64,000 bases of DNA from Ptychodera flava (GCF_041260155.1 NC_091936.1:43994930-44058929); one strand, 5' to 3'. Positions 12,279-23,693 are shown, counted from the stretch's first letter. The notes: a model not told the origin generated them from the sequence alone. Numbers and translations: made by a program.

Positions 12279-14658
12279 ACTTTTCGTTCATGATATAATT
12301 GCAGCAAATTCAAGACAACGCGCAAACTCAGTATTACGAAACTAAGTGGCTGAGACCTCTTGTATACGACGATGAACATTTCAGTGGGGAACCAGCCAGT
12401 TTCACAACGTAACATTCAGATTAACCACCAAAGGTGTTATTATGACAACGCTAATGAGTGGTGATGACTTCTGTAACATGCAGCATGCTCTATAGAGCTT
12501 ATTGAGCTAGGATTAGAATCATCAACAATAAAAACAAAAAGTATTGAAGTCGTCTGTTCTTGAAAACATACGGAACAAAATAGTACTTTTAACATCATAA
12601 AAGATGCATTTACGGGACGCAGACGTCAAACACTCCCTTGAGACGAAGCATTTAAGTTTTCAGACGTAAACTATATAGAGCATTCAGAGTTGATGTATAC
12701 TACGTCAGCGACTACTTCTGACGTATCAGCACTGACGTATAGTACGTCGGTGACAGTTTATCACTCACTGACAAAACTATTTTCTTGCTATTCTACGTTA
12801 ACAATTTCAATAATATTGTGTTTTTAAATTAACGTTTTCGTCTTAATTAGATCTACACGGATATTACGGGATGTCTCAATGAAAAGGTATTTCCTGCTGA
12901 TTGTACTTTTAGTGCACAAAACACTTTCAGACAAACTTCCATCACCGATGATGGACCTTACATTCTTCTGACGCCATTGACAGTGTAAAATACGTCTTTC
13001 AGATTCTAAGAGACTTGTCTAGTCGCTTGTCTGGTATGTGTCAATGAAGATTCTAATCAATCAGTGATCTCCTCGATGTCCTTGAATGAAGCCGTGGTAG
13101 ATGTTATCGAACACAATTATTGTTATGATTCCCTGGTCTTTCTTCCTTGTAAAACTAGGACCTACCAGGAACATGTCCGACAGATTAAGATAAATGTTAG
13201 GATCGTTTTAGGGCATTTCATTAAAACTAGGCTTCTGTAAACGCACGGTTACTGGTTCAGTGGAGCCGCCAAAGATAATCTGACACCAGCCCAACAATAA
13301 CGGTGAAAATTATCAAGAATGTTTATGAAGTTTTGATTAACAAGTTTCATCAGGTACCGCCACGGCTCTGGTTTGCCACCTGAACCGAGAAATTCTATCG
13401 TAAACCTTGTCGATCTGGGTCACTGTGACGCGCAACTCACAGTAATGTCATTGTATCGCGTTGTAATGACACCCGTAAAGCCATTCCCAAAGTACCTAAT
13501 TTGCCATAAGCACCAAAGGCCAGGTTCAGTAAATCGTTATGCTCAACAAAGCGTCCGAGCGACAGCACTGCAGTGTTTTGTCAAAATATGTGCGTCAATA
13601 ATGAACGTAACCTCAGGCTACAAGAATGTTACCTTGTAAAAAAACATAAACAAACAAACAATACATTGAGATATCCGTCAGTGGGTGGTAATTGTAGTTG
13701 AGCTCGTTTAGGATTCAATGTTTCCGCTGATCAGGAAGACAGAAGAAATCCTCGGTATCTACTGATGTACTGGGCTGAACAAAAACATCAAGCGATTCCT
13801 GAACCTTTCATCTGTTGTCATGTCCCATTTTTTTCATGATGAATGCAAATGAATATCAACGTGTAAGTGATTAACCCCAAATCAAAGTGTTCTTGAAGAA
13901 AATAGACACTCCTATGTGTCCTATTATTTTTCGCAAGATCAAAGCTGCGCAAGATCAAAGCGTGTATCGATCACAGTGCCCTTCGCCAGCCTCGATACAG
14001 AAACAGCAGAAATTAGACCTGTTAGCGCAACTATCTTCAATGTCTGTAGATTTAAGACGGTGTTAGTGTCAGTAGCTGTGTCATTTTAATGGTGTTATAG
14101 ATGATTAATATCATTATTCACTGTCAAAGAAGAAATCTGTGACGTCATCTTTACGAGTGCGAGGCGCGTTTTTGCTCAATGATTTACCGTTGCGCCCACA
14201 AGCGCATCTTACAAACCTATCACCCTTCACTTTACGCGTATTGCACTAACATGAATGTTATCAAAGCAAAGTGTGATCCTGGACACAAGACAGAAAAACC
14301 GCGAGACAGGAAAACAATACGTTCCCCACATTCGTCTTTTGCATTTCTCGAAACACACAATAGTTTTCTGCACATTCACCGCAATACTAGATCAGCACAC
14401 TATAACTTGTCACCAGGTGAATTCTGATCAATGATCTTCGACGCATCTTACCTGGGAGTTTTGGAAACTGGCCTGAGCAATACCTGCTACCATTTTATCG
14501 TCTGCAGTGAGCGTGCATTTGCCTTGTCCGGTAATCGCGGTGTCGGCGTCAAAAAAGGTTGCTTCTCCCGTGAACGGACCGGGATCGAGGTTTCCACAGT
14601 CAACATCGCCGTGGATAACTCCAAAGAGCAATGCACTCGTCATCATGAGCGTCAACAT
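4570..14658 (-). CDS. Three-module expansin-like secreted protein (7 exons)
   Basis: Joining exons 14,658-14,452, 10,091-9,885, 8,746-8,296, 7,687-7,497, 6,806-6,290, 5,619-5,384 and 5,172-4,570 gives 2,412 nt, 803 residues plus stop, with every splice phase matching. Residues 1-17 form a signal peptide (starts MLTLMMTSALLF). Three modules follow, at about 31-225, 301-515 and 561-765, each a double-psi beta-barrel followed by a CBM63-like domain of the bacterial EXLX1/YoaJ type. Seen in the modules are CGxC(I/V)xVTGP, the (I/V)xD barrel motif, WWFGIQ and YNFFLK. The first linker is Ser/Thr-rich and the second is acidic. The last 20 or so residues are hydrophobic, suggesting a GPI signal or membrane anchor. 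Expansins loosen cellulose or other polysaccharide networks without hydrolysis; the role here is inferred. The first ATG is used because an in-frame TAA lies upstream. Confidence 0.88.
5181..5240. repeat. (GA)n microsatellite at a splice acceptor
   Basis: About 60 bases of GA; on the gene strand this is (CT)n. It stops about 8 bases before the acceptor of the last expansin-like exon, so it supplies that acceptor's pyrimidine tract. Confidence 0.97.
5384..5619 (-). CDS. Expansin-like exon 6: acidic linker and first half of barrel 3
   Basis: Begins in phase 1 with VTPSEEEGTV, an acidic and proline-containing linker, then HTGQGTYYLGAPQAAAG through WENSE. The acceptor (TATTAAAG) has a weak pyrimidine tract but gives the right phase. 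The donor is GTAATA. Confidence 0.82.
5947..6081. repeat. Five 27-bp tandem repeats
   Basis: Five imperfect units built on GCCTCGAGGCAATAACACAA followed by AGTATCA, inside the intron between exons 5 and 6 of the expansin-like gene. Confidence 0.9.
6290..6806 (-). CDS. Expansin-like exon 5: second half of barrel 2 and CBM63-like domain 2
   Basis: Starts VCGECVEVTGPDG after AAATAG. It contains IIDQCPTC and GDIDFSEEAF (both acidic barrel residues kept), then FKDGSTQWWFGIQ and YYNFFLKP of the carbohydrate-binding domain. It ends in phase 1 before GTAAGA. This is the best-preserved module by motif. Confidence 0.9.
7497..7687 (-). CDS. Expansin-like exon 4: first half of barrel 2
   Basis: Begins in phase 1 after TTCTAG with DVTGADVTTQ and encodes HHGEGTYYLEAPQAAN through SSWQNSQ. 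It ends CAG before GTTAGG, a weaker but acceptable donor, in phase 0. The intron position matches that of modules 1 and 3 exactly. Confidence 0.85.
8296..8746 (-). CDS. Expansin-like exon 3: CBM63-like domain 1 and mucin-like linker
   Basis: Starts FKDGSSQYWFAIQ after a GACCAG acceptor. The CBM63-like domain runs to TSQFTSC, followed by about 60 residues rich in Ser, Thr and Val that look like an O-glycosylated spacer. It ends in phase 1 before GTACCT. The paired Trp of the CBM surface is Tyr-Trp here; modules 2 and 3 have Trp-Trp. Confidence 0.85.
9885..10091 (-). CDS. Expansin-like exon 2: second half of barrel 1
   Basis: 69 codons, beginning VCGECIDVTGPSG after an AAACAG acceptor and ending at AGG before GTAAGC (phase 0 at both ends). 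It contains VIDECSGC (EXLX1 Asp71 equivalent present) and DGVNLSEE. At the position of EXLX1 Asp82 this module has Asn. Module 1 is the only one with an extra intron between barrel and CBM63-like domain. Confidence 0.85.
10190..10426. repeat. (ATGT)n microsatellite with an ATGC block
   Basis: About 236 bases of TGTA repeats interrupted at about 10,317-10,360 by ATGC units. It lies in intron 1 of the expansin-like gene, close to the exon 2 acceptor. All overlapping open frames (Tyr-Val-Cys-Met or Thr-Tyr-Ile-His repeats) are artefacts. Confidence 0.98.
10721..11834. repeat. Minisatellite, 19-bp unit, about 58 copies
   Basis: Tandem copies of CCACTGGTCAAAGTACCTG, alternating T or A at one site (AAAGTACC or AAAGAACC). 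Rare variants have GGACAAAG, and one unit is a base short. The plus strand has no stop in any frame of the unit, so open frames of about 400 codons run through it. These are artefacts. The array lies in intron 1 of the expansin-like gene. Confidence 0.98.
12216..12278. repeat. (GA)n microsatellite
   Basis: About 62 bases of GA in intron 1 of the expansin-like gene. The rest of that intron (12,280-14,450) shows no gene or element I can recognise. Confidence 0.97.
14452..14658 (-). CDS. Expansin-like exon 1: signal peptide and first half of barrel 1
   Basis: Encodes 69 residues: signal peptide, then DVDCG, then the first half of the first double-psi barrel (GEATFFD, later ASFQNSQ). It ends in CAG followed by GTAAGA, phase 0. 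Thr in GEATFF aligns with Thr12 of EXLX1. The open frame extends 14 codons further upstream, but only from a TTG, so ATG at 14,658 is chosen. Confidence 0.85.
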
Positions 14659-15246
14659 TTTGAACCACTTTGTGAAGTGGGTAGCCAAGTAGCCGACCAA
14701 ACTACTATCAAGTGGTAGTTAACGAATTTGTAGTCTCTGAAAACCATTGAAAGTTCTGACAAGAAAACGCTTTTGTAGTCCAGGCGCCTGCGCAATAAAA
14801 CTAAGGCTTACAAATCAGATCTTTTCTCTCTCGACAAAGCTGTACAAATACATGTAGGTTCAAAGCAACAACTCTATAATTGGTGTAACGACAGGTGATT
14901 CGGTTGTTGTGTACGTTTTTCTAGTTTCCTGTCTGTCGTCTTACCTTCAAAGTAGAGCTGGTAGAATAGAAAGGGTCTGGTCACAGAAGACGAATTGAGA
15001 ACTTTCATCGTTTTGACACGTGTATCACCTTTAATATAAGCTTTTAAGTTACTTGAAGAAACATTTCTGTGGTTTCATTAAACTAACTAGCATTTTATTA
15101 TATTCCCTTGCAATCAACATATCTGACCAGCCTGGAGATAACATGTTATATACAAGGTCTTCTTGAAACTCACCTCCCCCGGGGGAGCCATTGATGTATC
15201 ATTCGACACAAGAGTGACGTTGATTAATGTGTTAGCTCTTTAGGAC
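14659..15246 (-). other. 5' flank of the expansin-like gene
   Basis: Upstream of the chosen ATG, with an in-frame TAA shortly before it. No TATA box or other promoter element is convincing. A 14-bp perfect palindrome CTCCCCCGGGGGAG lies at about 15,173-15,186, close to where the inverted pseudogene segment begins. Confidence 0.4.
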
Positions 15247-16090
15247 ATATCAGTCGATTTAAGCAGCGAATCACAAATATGAGGGATCTACTCAATTCCC
15301 AGCATGCAACGGGTAGGTTGCACCCGGCGACATTTATAAGAAATATTAAGTACTGCCCTATTGAGATCTCTTTACTTTCTGTGAATGAAACTGGAGGTCA
15401 CATTTTACTTTGATGTATGTATGGTTATATTCTAAAAAAAACGACAGCGGAAAAATATACCCTCTTTTCTCTGTTTTGTTTTTTTTTGTTTTGTTTGCTA
15501 AAACAGTTGACTAATTTTGTCAACTTTTGACTCTTCAATTTCACTAGTACGAATCCGAAAAATATATTAATTTCACATTGATAATATTCAATGCACACTA
15601 TTGTCTACTCGGTTAGAATAAGCCTCGGGGACAGGTATTCCTATTTTGATCAACCTGACGGGCTTATTTTGAAGCTCATGAGTTAATAAAGTTTTCATCC
15701 GCTTGTTTTTGCGGAAATCGAAAGTTAATTTTTCCATACACAGTTAACACAGGGATGGCGGCCATTTTGAATTTCCAGAGTGGGCAAATGTTCGGTAATT
15801 TGTTTCTGTAAAAACAAAATTTGCAAGTTAACCCCAAGTTTTTATGCTTGATTTTGAAAGAGAATGGCTGAAAGTTTGAGCAAAAGTTTAAGTCTTCAAT
15901 TTTTTGAGGCGCTAATTGCCTTTAAAGTAGAAGAGGTGCCGATAACGTCACTACCTGAAGGCGAAGGGCTGCAAGAAATAAAGATTGACCAATACAATGG
16001 CTATCACGTCAACTCTCAAGTCCATACTGGTCAGGGGACGTACTAACTAGGCTCACTAGCCGCCGCTGGTAGTGGCGCGTTTATGATAGG
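15247..16090 (+). pseudogene. Inverted decayed copy of expansin-like exons 5 (end) and 6
   Basis: Read on the plus strand, 15,247-15,335 matches the end of exon 5 (GAGGGATCTACTCAATTCCC, CCCAGCATGCAA). Then 15,945-16,085 matches exon 6 (CTGAAGGCGAAGGG, TCAAGTCCATACTGGTCA). Order and spacing match the intact gene, so an exon-intron-exon block was duplicated in reverse orientation. It is broken: the exon 5 donor GT has become AT, a frameshift precedes it, and a TAA interrupts the conserved Tyr-Leu-Gly position (GGGACGTACTAACTAGG). The intron part carries a dispersed repeat absent from the intact gene. Confidence 0.85.
15610..15912 (+). repeat. Dispersed repeat, copy 1
   Basis: Shares with 37,685-38,032 the words CCTCGG(G)GACAG, GGGATGGCGGCCATTTT, TTGCAAGTTAACCCC/TTGCATGGCGACCCC, AAAGTTTGAGCAAAAGTTTA and GAGGCGC, in order. 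Both copies end at GAGGCGC, which may be the true end of the element. Family unknown. Confidence 0.75.
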
Positions 16091-16865
16091 CTGTTGAGTA
16101 AAACCCTGGTGTAATGCCTGTGTAATGGTGTTACTACCAAAATATTTTGGACAATATAATTTTCATCCGTGAGAACATATTCGTTAATATTTATAGGGAA
16201 TGTATTGAGAATTTTTAATTCCAGCATTTTTAGTTCTTCCGATGGCCGAATTTTGAGAATCACTAAAACATACTCTGAATATGCATTAATTTTGTGATTA
16301 TATTTCTTCGAAATTCTAAGATATCGACTCTTTTCAATCAAATGGCTCCTACAAATGTTGTCGCTTCATTCATTCGAAAAGGTTACATAAATATTTCTAG
16401 TCGATTTATTTGTCTATTTTCAACGTGCCGGCCGTTTTTTTATTCCGTGAAACACGTGTACTTCGTTCTGTGCAACTGCTCTAACAAAAACTTGGGAATG
16501 TTGTCCAAAGAATATGTGTATATGCGTGTATATACTTATATGTCTATAAAATACAGCAGCACTGGTAAGATTGGGATAGATATCTATCTAGTTAACTTTT
16601 TAAATTACAAGTTCATGGATGCGAAAATTATGTGTAGAACGACGTCACTAGGCAACAAGGATTGCTAGCTTTCTTGTAAAGTTTTACTGACTACGACCGT
16701 GTGCTCACAATAACATATGACTTTCATAACTAACTCCAACTCCAAACGGCCACAAATTTGTAACCATGTTACTGATATAACGTTTACCCCATACTACAAC
16801 ATACTACACTATGGAGTAAGACATTCCGGATCTAATGCATCTTTGATTTACAGACGAGCGCTAAA

Positions 16866-16906
<41 letters not shown>

Positions 16907-19694
16907 CTGTAATGATGACGACGATGACGGTGATGATGATAAAAGTGATGATAAAGATGATGATTTCTGATTTGTTGAATGCCCATTGTCCTTACAGTTT
17001 TTTGACTTACCAAACGATTTGTGGTTTCGGAAGGCAGCCATCGTTTATTTTGTGACTTTATCCTGGTGAACTTGTCGTCATCGTGTTGGCATTTCAACGG
17101 GGAACTTATCGTCATCTCAACCCAGTCATTTCAACCCAGGAGACACGTAATCCAAAGACATCATTGAAAGATTTGAACGTAACGGAAACTCATAACTTCT
17201 TGCAATAAGTTGGCAAGTAACACTTATGGAGAAAATACACCATCTTTAACCCAGACAGTAGAAGCGAGACTGTTTGTGCTTTAACGTGATTCATTACACC
17301 TCATTAGGTTTATCATCGTGATTAGCTTAGTTTTAGTCAAGTCGCATTTTGAAAAAAAGGTGATAAAACATGTTCTTGGCCTTCCGCTCGGGCATTATAA
17401 ATATTACTATCATGAGCACCATTCCCTGAGAAGTTTACAATTTTGATCTTGCCCTTGCTGTCTGTGTTATTATTTAAATGATCAATGAAATCTTCAAGAA
17501 GGTTTCAATTGGCTGAGCGGCCGAATAAACCATTATTCATGCTTGTTATTATCACAATCAGTGGGACAATAGCTAAAAGGAACAAACCTGTCACATGAAT
17601 AGGCAAGGAACTTGTTAAAAATTGACAAGAAATTATTGGCTCAGTTGACCCCAGGAAACTTATTGCAAATGCGTTTGTAAATGTATTCCCATGCCTTTTT
17701 CAACCACAAACAACTGCTCTACAAAGTAGAACTTCAGAAGTTCTGATGTTGTTTCATCTTCTCCTTAGTATGTGATGACAATACTCCAAAATTGTGTCTA
17801 TATCATGCATCTTTGTAATACTATTTTATTTGATTTTGGCTTCATTCTAGCAAAAGATTATCTGGCGTTGTTATTATTATCAACGACAGACATGTACTAA
17901 ATCTATTACTACATTAATACAACGAATGTACCTGTAAATTTGATAGTGCGTGCGTGCGCACACAACTATGAATGTTCCTAAAATATGGCAACCATTGCAC
18001 ATCTTTATAGGAACTAGATATATTCTTCGTGAAAACTGCACAAAGAAACATTTAAAACTTTCTGTATGCATTCCCCAGTAGGCTGCTTGAAAGTTATCAT
18101 TTCATCCGATATAGAACACAGTAGCTTTGAACATCGCCTGCAGAAGATGACAGCTAATTAAAAAAAATTATATAGTGGAAAAACTACACAGTCAGGGTTA
18201 TGTCACTCAGGGTGTCATGTCACCATTTCATACGGCCGCTATTGAGTAGAAGGAGAAATTCATAGAAATGTTAATTACATAATTTAATCACATGAAATTG
18301 AATGGTACCATGAGCAAAATAGTGAACAAGACTCAGCTACTGAAGTGCCAATGTGGTGAGCATTTTCTAGCAATGAAGAGCACACCGATGAACGTGCCGG
18401 AGGAGTGAGATGACGCCCTCATGCGATAGCTAGCGAAGGCCTAGAGATTCTACTTTACTTCACAGCGACAATTTGAACTTGATTGGCTGGTCAAATTGTC
18501 TCCAACCAAACAAGTGCAAGAAGTGAGAAGTTTTGTAAAACTAAGTTCTCTTTTATGTATCGTAATGTGCAACTGTGAGGAAACCTATCATGTCAACCTT
18601 CTCAAAGCTGTATTGGAATAGACGGTGGTTTTGTTCCATGCCAATAAACCGACCTCCAAATATGCTAAATTAAATCCAGGTTAACATAATTCCCCATTGA
18701 GTCATCAGGGCGAAATGCCCGTCACCATGATGACGATTCATTCTCTCATTTTCCATGTTCCAAACTTTGCACAAGCTAGGATCATATTATCCTCTTCTGC
18801 CTGAGTGTCTCGTTTCTGGAGTCCAGGAAGTCAGGAGATTTCTTCTACACTGTAGGGTGTTACCCTGCCAAAAGACATATGGGACAATCACAGAACATAT
18901 CTTGACGAGGTTTGTTTCTCTACTATGTAACTTGCATTTATTGTCCCTTTGCAGCATGTCTTCGTTGCATATGCTCTAATAAGTGTTCAAGTACCTTCCT
19001 TTTGAAATTTTTGATCATTCAGTTTCAGAGCATACCCCATTAGATAACATATTTACAAAACTCTAACACATAGTAAACATATTTACACAAATTAAAAAAT
19101 GTAACATAATGGTAATTATATGTAACAAAAGGATAAACCTACATAGCGTAATTAAATATAATACAATTTGAAGACAACAAAGCACTTTGACATAGCCATC
19201 TACATAATGACATGGCCTAACAACATGTTATACAGAAAGTAATGGTGAAGATAATATAAGAGTAAAATAACAAATGCTTTTATGACAACATTTAATAAAA
19301 CGGAAAGGCAGGATGATATCACATAATATTAAAACTTCAAAACTTAACAACACAGTGAAGAGACTTTTTCACGGAATGACTAATGTAAGGGGTACTGCGA
19401 AAACTTCGGGAGAAACTGGGTTCAATGCTGACTAACTATGGTTTAATGCAATGTCGCAGAATTGCTGTACCAATGGCATTGTGCCGACGTTAGAATGTCG
19501 CCTGAATTTTTCGCGCAGCTCACCATGTGTGGTACGGGGCTGGAAATACCCAACATTAGAGTGAGTTGTCGAATAATCGACTTCTAACATTTTCTGTAAG
19601 ACTATGACATGATTTGTGCTATTGCTGGAAATAAATAATGTTTTGTACTTATATACTCACGTGATCCTGTCAGCAGTAACCACAAAAGTTACAC
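16091..19694. other. Stretch without recognisable gene
   Basis: AT-rich sequence. Apart from the ATG microsatellite at 16,866-16,906, I recognise no coding motif, RNA or element. Open frames here are short, have unremarkable composition and lack splice context. Confidence 0.5.
16866..16906. repeat. (ATG)n microsatellite
   Basis: About 13 GAT/ATG units followed by a degenerate ATGACG tail. The poly-Met, poly-His and poly-Ser frames are artefacts. Confidence 0.97.
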
Positions 19695-19893
19695 AGCCAT
19701 TATTACAGGGCAACCGAATAACGGGTATTGCGTCATAGCCAGTATTACAGGGTAGCCGAATAACGGGTATTGCGTCATAGCCAGTATTACAGGGTAGCCG
19801 AATAACGGGTATTGCGTCATAGCCAGTATTACAGGGTAGCCGAATAACGGGTATTGCGTCATAGCCAGTATTACAGGGTAGCCGAATAACGGC
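19695..19893. repeat. 42-bp tandem repeat, about 4.7 copies
   Basis: Units start AGCCAGTATTACAGGGTAGC and continue CGAATAACGGGTATTGCGTC. The first unit differs slightly and the rest are almost identical, which suggests recent expansion. Confidence 0.95.
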
Positions 19894-20506
19894 TATTGAG
19901 CTTTGTAGGAAGCAAGGAGCTGTTCAAGGTTCATTTGTCAACAGCTTTGAACTTATACGTCATAAAGTTTCGGGAAGACTGAATAATACCAGACCTACAC
20001 TAAGTTTTTGTATAAATCAACACTATCCTACGGGGTATGTTTGTGTTTATGCACCATTAAATGCGACCCAAAACAAGCACTGGGTTTTACAGTAGCGAGG
20101 ATGAGGCCACGTGTTCTTCAGATTTACTAAAGTATTTGGCAATGGATTTTAAAAATACGTCACAGATATCCAAGATGGTGGATAAATCCATACCTGTGTT
20201 GATAACGAAAGTTTCAGTTGGTCTTGCTCTGTAGAGGAGATAGTCTAACTGATACATATCCGTCGGGCTGATATAATGTACGCTTATCAGCGAATCTGCA
20301 CAACAATCTTTACCCTATATCACCAAGGAGTAAAGAATATTAAAATACATAGATGACAAAAACGATATGGTACAAAATTTGCTCTACCATCAGGTTAACG
20401 TTTATTGGCAAAAATAATAACGCATTGCAGCGTTTTCAAAAGTGACTTCGTGTCACAGAACGTTACTGTTTTTTTCGATGAAATGTATTGATAAATCACT
20501 CAAACA

Positions 20507-22142
20507 TGGCAACTCCTAAGAGTAAATCATTCAGGGTACAACTGGCAAAGCAGTGGCAACTTCTAAGAGTTAATCATTCAGGGTACAACTGGCAAAGCAT
20601 TGGCAACTTCTAAGAGTAAATCATTCAGGGTACAACTGGCAAAGCAGTGGCAACTTCTAAGAGTTAATCAATCAGGGTGCAATAGACAAAGCATTGGCAA
20701 CTTCTAAGAGTGAATCAGTCAGGGTACAACTGGCAAAGCAGTGGCAACTTCTAAGAGTTAAGCAGTGAGGGTGCAATAGACAAAGCAATAGCAACTTCTA
20801 AGAGTGAATCAGTCAGGGTACAACTGGCAAAGCAGTGGCAACTTCTAAGAGTTAAGCAGTGAGGGTGCAATAGACAAAGCATTGGCAACTTCTAAGAGTG
20901 AATCAGTCAGGGTGCAATAGACAAAGCAATAGCAACTTCTAAGAGTGAATCAGTCAGGGTGCAATAGACAAAGCAATAGCAACTTCTAAGAGTGAATCAA
21001 TCAGGGTGCAATAGACAAAGCATTGGCAACTTCTAAGAGTGAATCAATTAGGGTGCAATAGACAAAGCAATAGCAACTTCTAAGAGTGAATCAATCAGGG
21101 TGCAAGAGACAAAGCATTGGCAACTTCTAAGAGTGAATCAGTCAGGGTGCAATAGACAAAGCAATAGCAACTTCTAAGAGTGAATCAGTCAGGGTGCAAT
21201 AGACAAAGCAATAGCAACTTCTAAGAGTGAATCAATCAGGGTGCAATAGACAAAGCACTGGCAACTTCTAAGAGTGAATCAATCAGGGTGCAATAGACAA
21301 AGCATTGGCAACTTCTAAGAGTGAATCAATCAGGTGCAATAGACAAAGCAATAGCAACTTCTAAGAGTGAATCAATCAGGGTGCAATAGACAAAGCATTG
21401 ACAACTTCTAGGAGTGAATCAATCAGGGTGCAATAGACAAAGCATTGGCAACTTCTAAGAGTGAATCAATCAGGGTGCAATAGACAAAGCAATGGCAACT
21501 TCTAAGAGTGAATCAATCAGGGTGCAATAGACAAAGCATTGGCAACTTCTAAGAGTGAATCAATCAGGGTGCAATAGACAAAGCATTGGCAACTTCTAAG
21601 AGTGAATCAATCAGGGTGCAATAGACAAAGCATTGGCAACTTCTAAGAGTGAATCAATCAGGGTGCAATAGACAAAGCAATAGCAACTTCTAAGAGTGAA
21701 TCAATCAGGGTGCAATAGACAAAGCATTGGCAACTTCTAAGAGTGAATCAATCAGGGTGCAATAGACAAAGCATTGGCAACTTCTAAGAGTGAATCAGTC
21801 AGGGTGCAATAGACAAAGCATTGGCAACTTCTAAGAGTGAATCAGTCAGGGTGCAATAGACAAAGCAATGGCAACTTCTAAGAGTGAATCAATCAGGGTG
21901 CAATAGACAAAGCATTGGCAACTTCTAAGAGTGAATCAATCAGGGTGCAATAGACAAAGCAATGGCAACTTCTAAGAGTGAATCAATCAGGGTGCAATAG
22001 ACAAAGCATTGGCAACTTCTAAGAGTGAATCAGTCTGGGTGCAACTGAAAGAGCACTGGCAACGTCTATAGGAGTGGATCAATCACATCAGGGTACAATG
22101 GACAAAGCACTGGGAACTTCAGAGAGTAAATAAGTGAGGGTA
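20507..22142. repeat. Minisatellite, 47-bp unit, about 35 copies
   Basis: The unit is GCAACTTCTAAGAGTGAATC then AATCAGGGTGCAATAGACAA then AGCATTG. Left-hand units carry an older form (GTACAACTGGCAAAGCAGTG). The middle and right are homogenised, with GCATTG and GCAATA subtypes mixed. The last two units are degenerate. Units follow each other without unique spacers, so this is not a CRISPR array. Confidence 0.97.
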
Positions 22143-22425
22143 CTCTCTGGAAATGATGTTCCAGTGTTGCATTATTGTGTTAGCCAGCTGCAGTGATTGA
22201 AATGTTACCATTTCATTGGGTAACCTTAGGAAAGGGTTGTATGAAAGAAGTGTTTGCTGGTCCATATAGCGTGATATTTTGCACGGAGTTACTAAAGTTT
22301 CATCATCGTACATTTTTCAGACAGATAGACAGAACTACATTATTCTTAGCTTTTCACTCTCAATTATATTGTTGGGACGAAATATTATACTGTGTTTAGA
22401 GGTGGTGTTGAAATTGATAAATAAT

Positions 22426-22884
22426 ATTTGTTTTGATGTTGACATTTTGAATCTCGCTATGATTTATCCTCCAGAACTGGAGATTAAAGAAACTACAGAA
22501 ACGGCCTCTTCTGCTTCATATCTGGACATTTTACTTGAATTTGACTCTAATGGTCACCTTTCTACTAGGCTATATGACAAGAGAGATGATTTCAACTTTA
22601 GTATAATCAATTTTCCACACCTCCTCAGTAATATTCCACTCTCACCTGCTTATGGGGTATACATTTCCCAGCTTATTCGATATGCAAGAGCATGCAGTTC
22701 ATATGGTGATTTTGTAGAGAGACATGGCCATCTCTCTTACAAACTGTTAAATCAAGGTTACACCAGAGCAAGACTTGTCTCTACATTCAAACGGTTTTTT
22801 GGCAGGTATCGCAAGCTTGTAGATAAATACAATATCTCTCTTCGACAAATGATCACTGATGGCATCGGTGACATGGGGCCTTAG
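22426..22884 (+). pseudogene. Retrotransposon protein C-terminal fragment
   Basis: About 150 codons are open and contain SASYLDILLEFD, TRLYDKRDDFNFSIINFPHL and SPAYGVYISQLIRYARACSS. I know this block as the C-terminal part of a retroelement-encoded polyprotein that is widespread in animal genomes. The clade is not decided here. There is no reverse transcriptase core upstream, because the 47-bp array intervenes, so the copy is 5'-truncated. The 3' part to about 23,150 looks like the element's untranslated tail. The open frame's own start codon (22,279) lies in unrelated sequence and is not meaningful. Confidence 0.75.
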
Positions 22885-23398
22885 TTAGTGACCACCACCT
22901 ATCTGACTTACAGATTGATATATGGCGCGTGCCACATGTGGGGCAGGATGCGCTTACTATTTTCGAAACACCTGACATCACTTCTTGGTCTTTTGGCCAG
23001 AGGTCCATATATCTTTCTTTCATGAATTTGACTTTGTTTGTGTACCGTCTATTTACTGTCTGTTCTGTGCTGTTTTGTGTCTATGTTTACAACTATTGTC
23101 TTACAAATTCTGACCTAGTGTTATTGGATTATGGATTGGTATGATTGCGATTATTTCACAGCGTTTGTTTACCAGCGTAGATTTATCAGCATTGATTCTG
23201 TGTAGCTTTCTGATATGAAAATATTACATCACTTCCCATTGTAAGAGTAACTCGATGATCTGTCAATCCATCTGAAGATTGCAGGGTGCATGAAACTTGA
23301 GTAATAGAGACCATTACTTGTTATCGGAAGTAATTTGTTCAATTATTTCTGACTCTTTGCTTTTAGCATCGAGCACCGTACTTCGGAACATCTGTATA

Positions 23399-23399
<1 letters not shown>

Positions 23400-23487
<88 letters not shown>

Positions 23488-23600
23488 TGTTTACATTTTG
23501 TATATATACAGATACATGTACATATATACATATACATATACATATATATTTTACATATATTGTATACATTTTGTGTATATATATAGATACATATACATAC

Positions 23601-23692
<92 letters not shown>

Positions 23693-23693
23693 A
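23400..23693. repeat. (TA)n-rich tract
   Basis: Long TA repeats with short TACA-rich interruptions at about 23,487-23,615. All Tyr-Ile frames here are artefacts. Confidence 0.97.

Noticed and set aside
20507..22142. Possible CRISPR array of 47-bp repeats
   Set aside because: Every base of each unit is repeated, with no spacers. It is a minisatellite.
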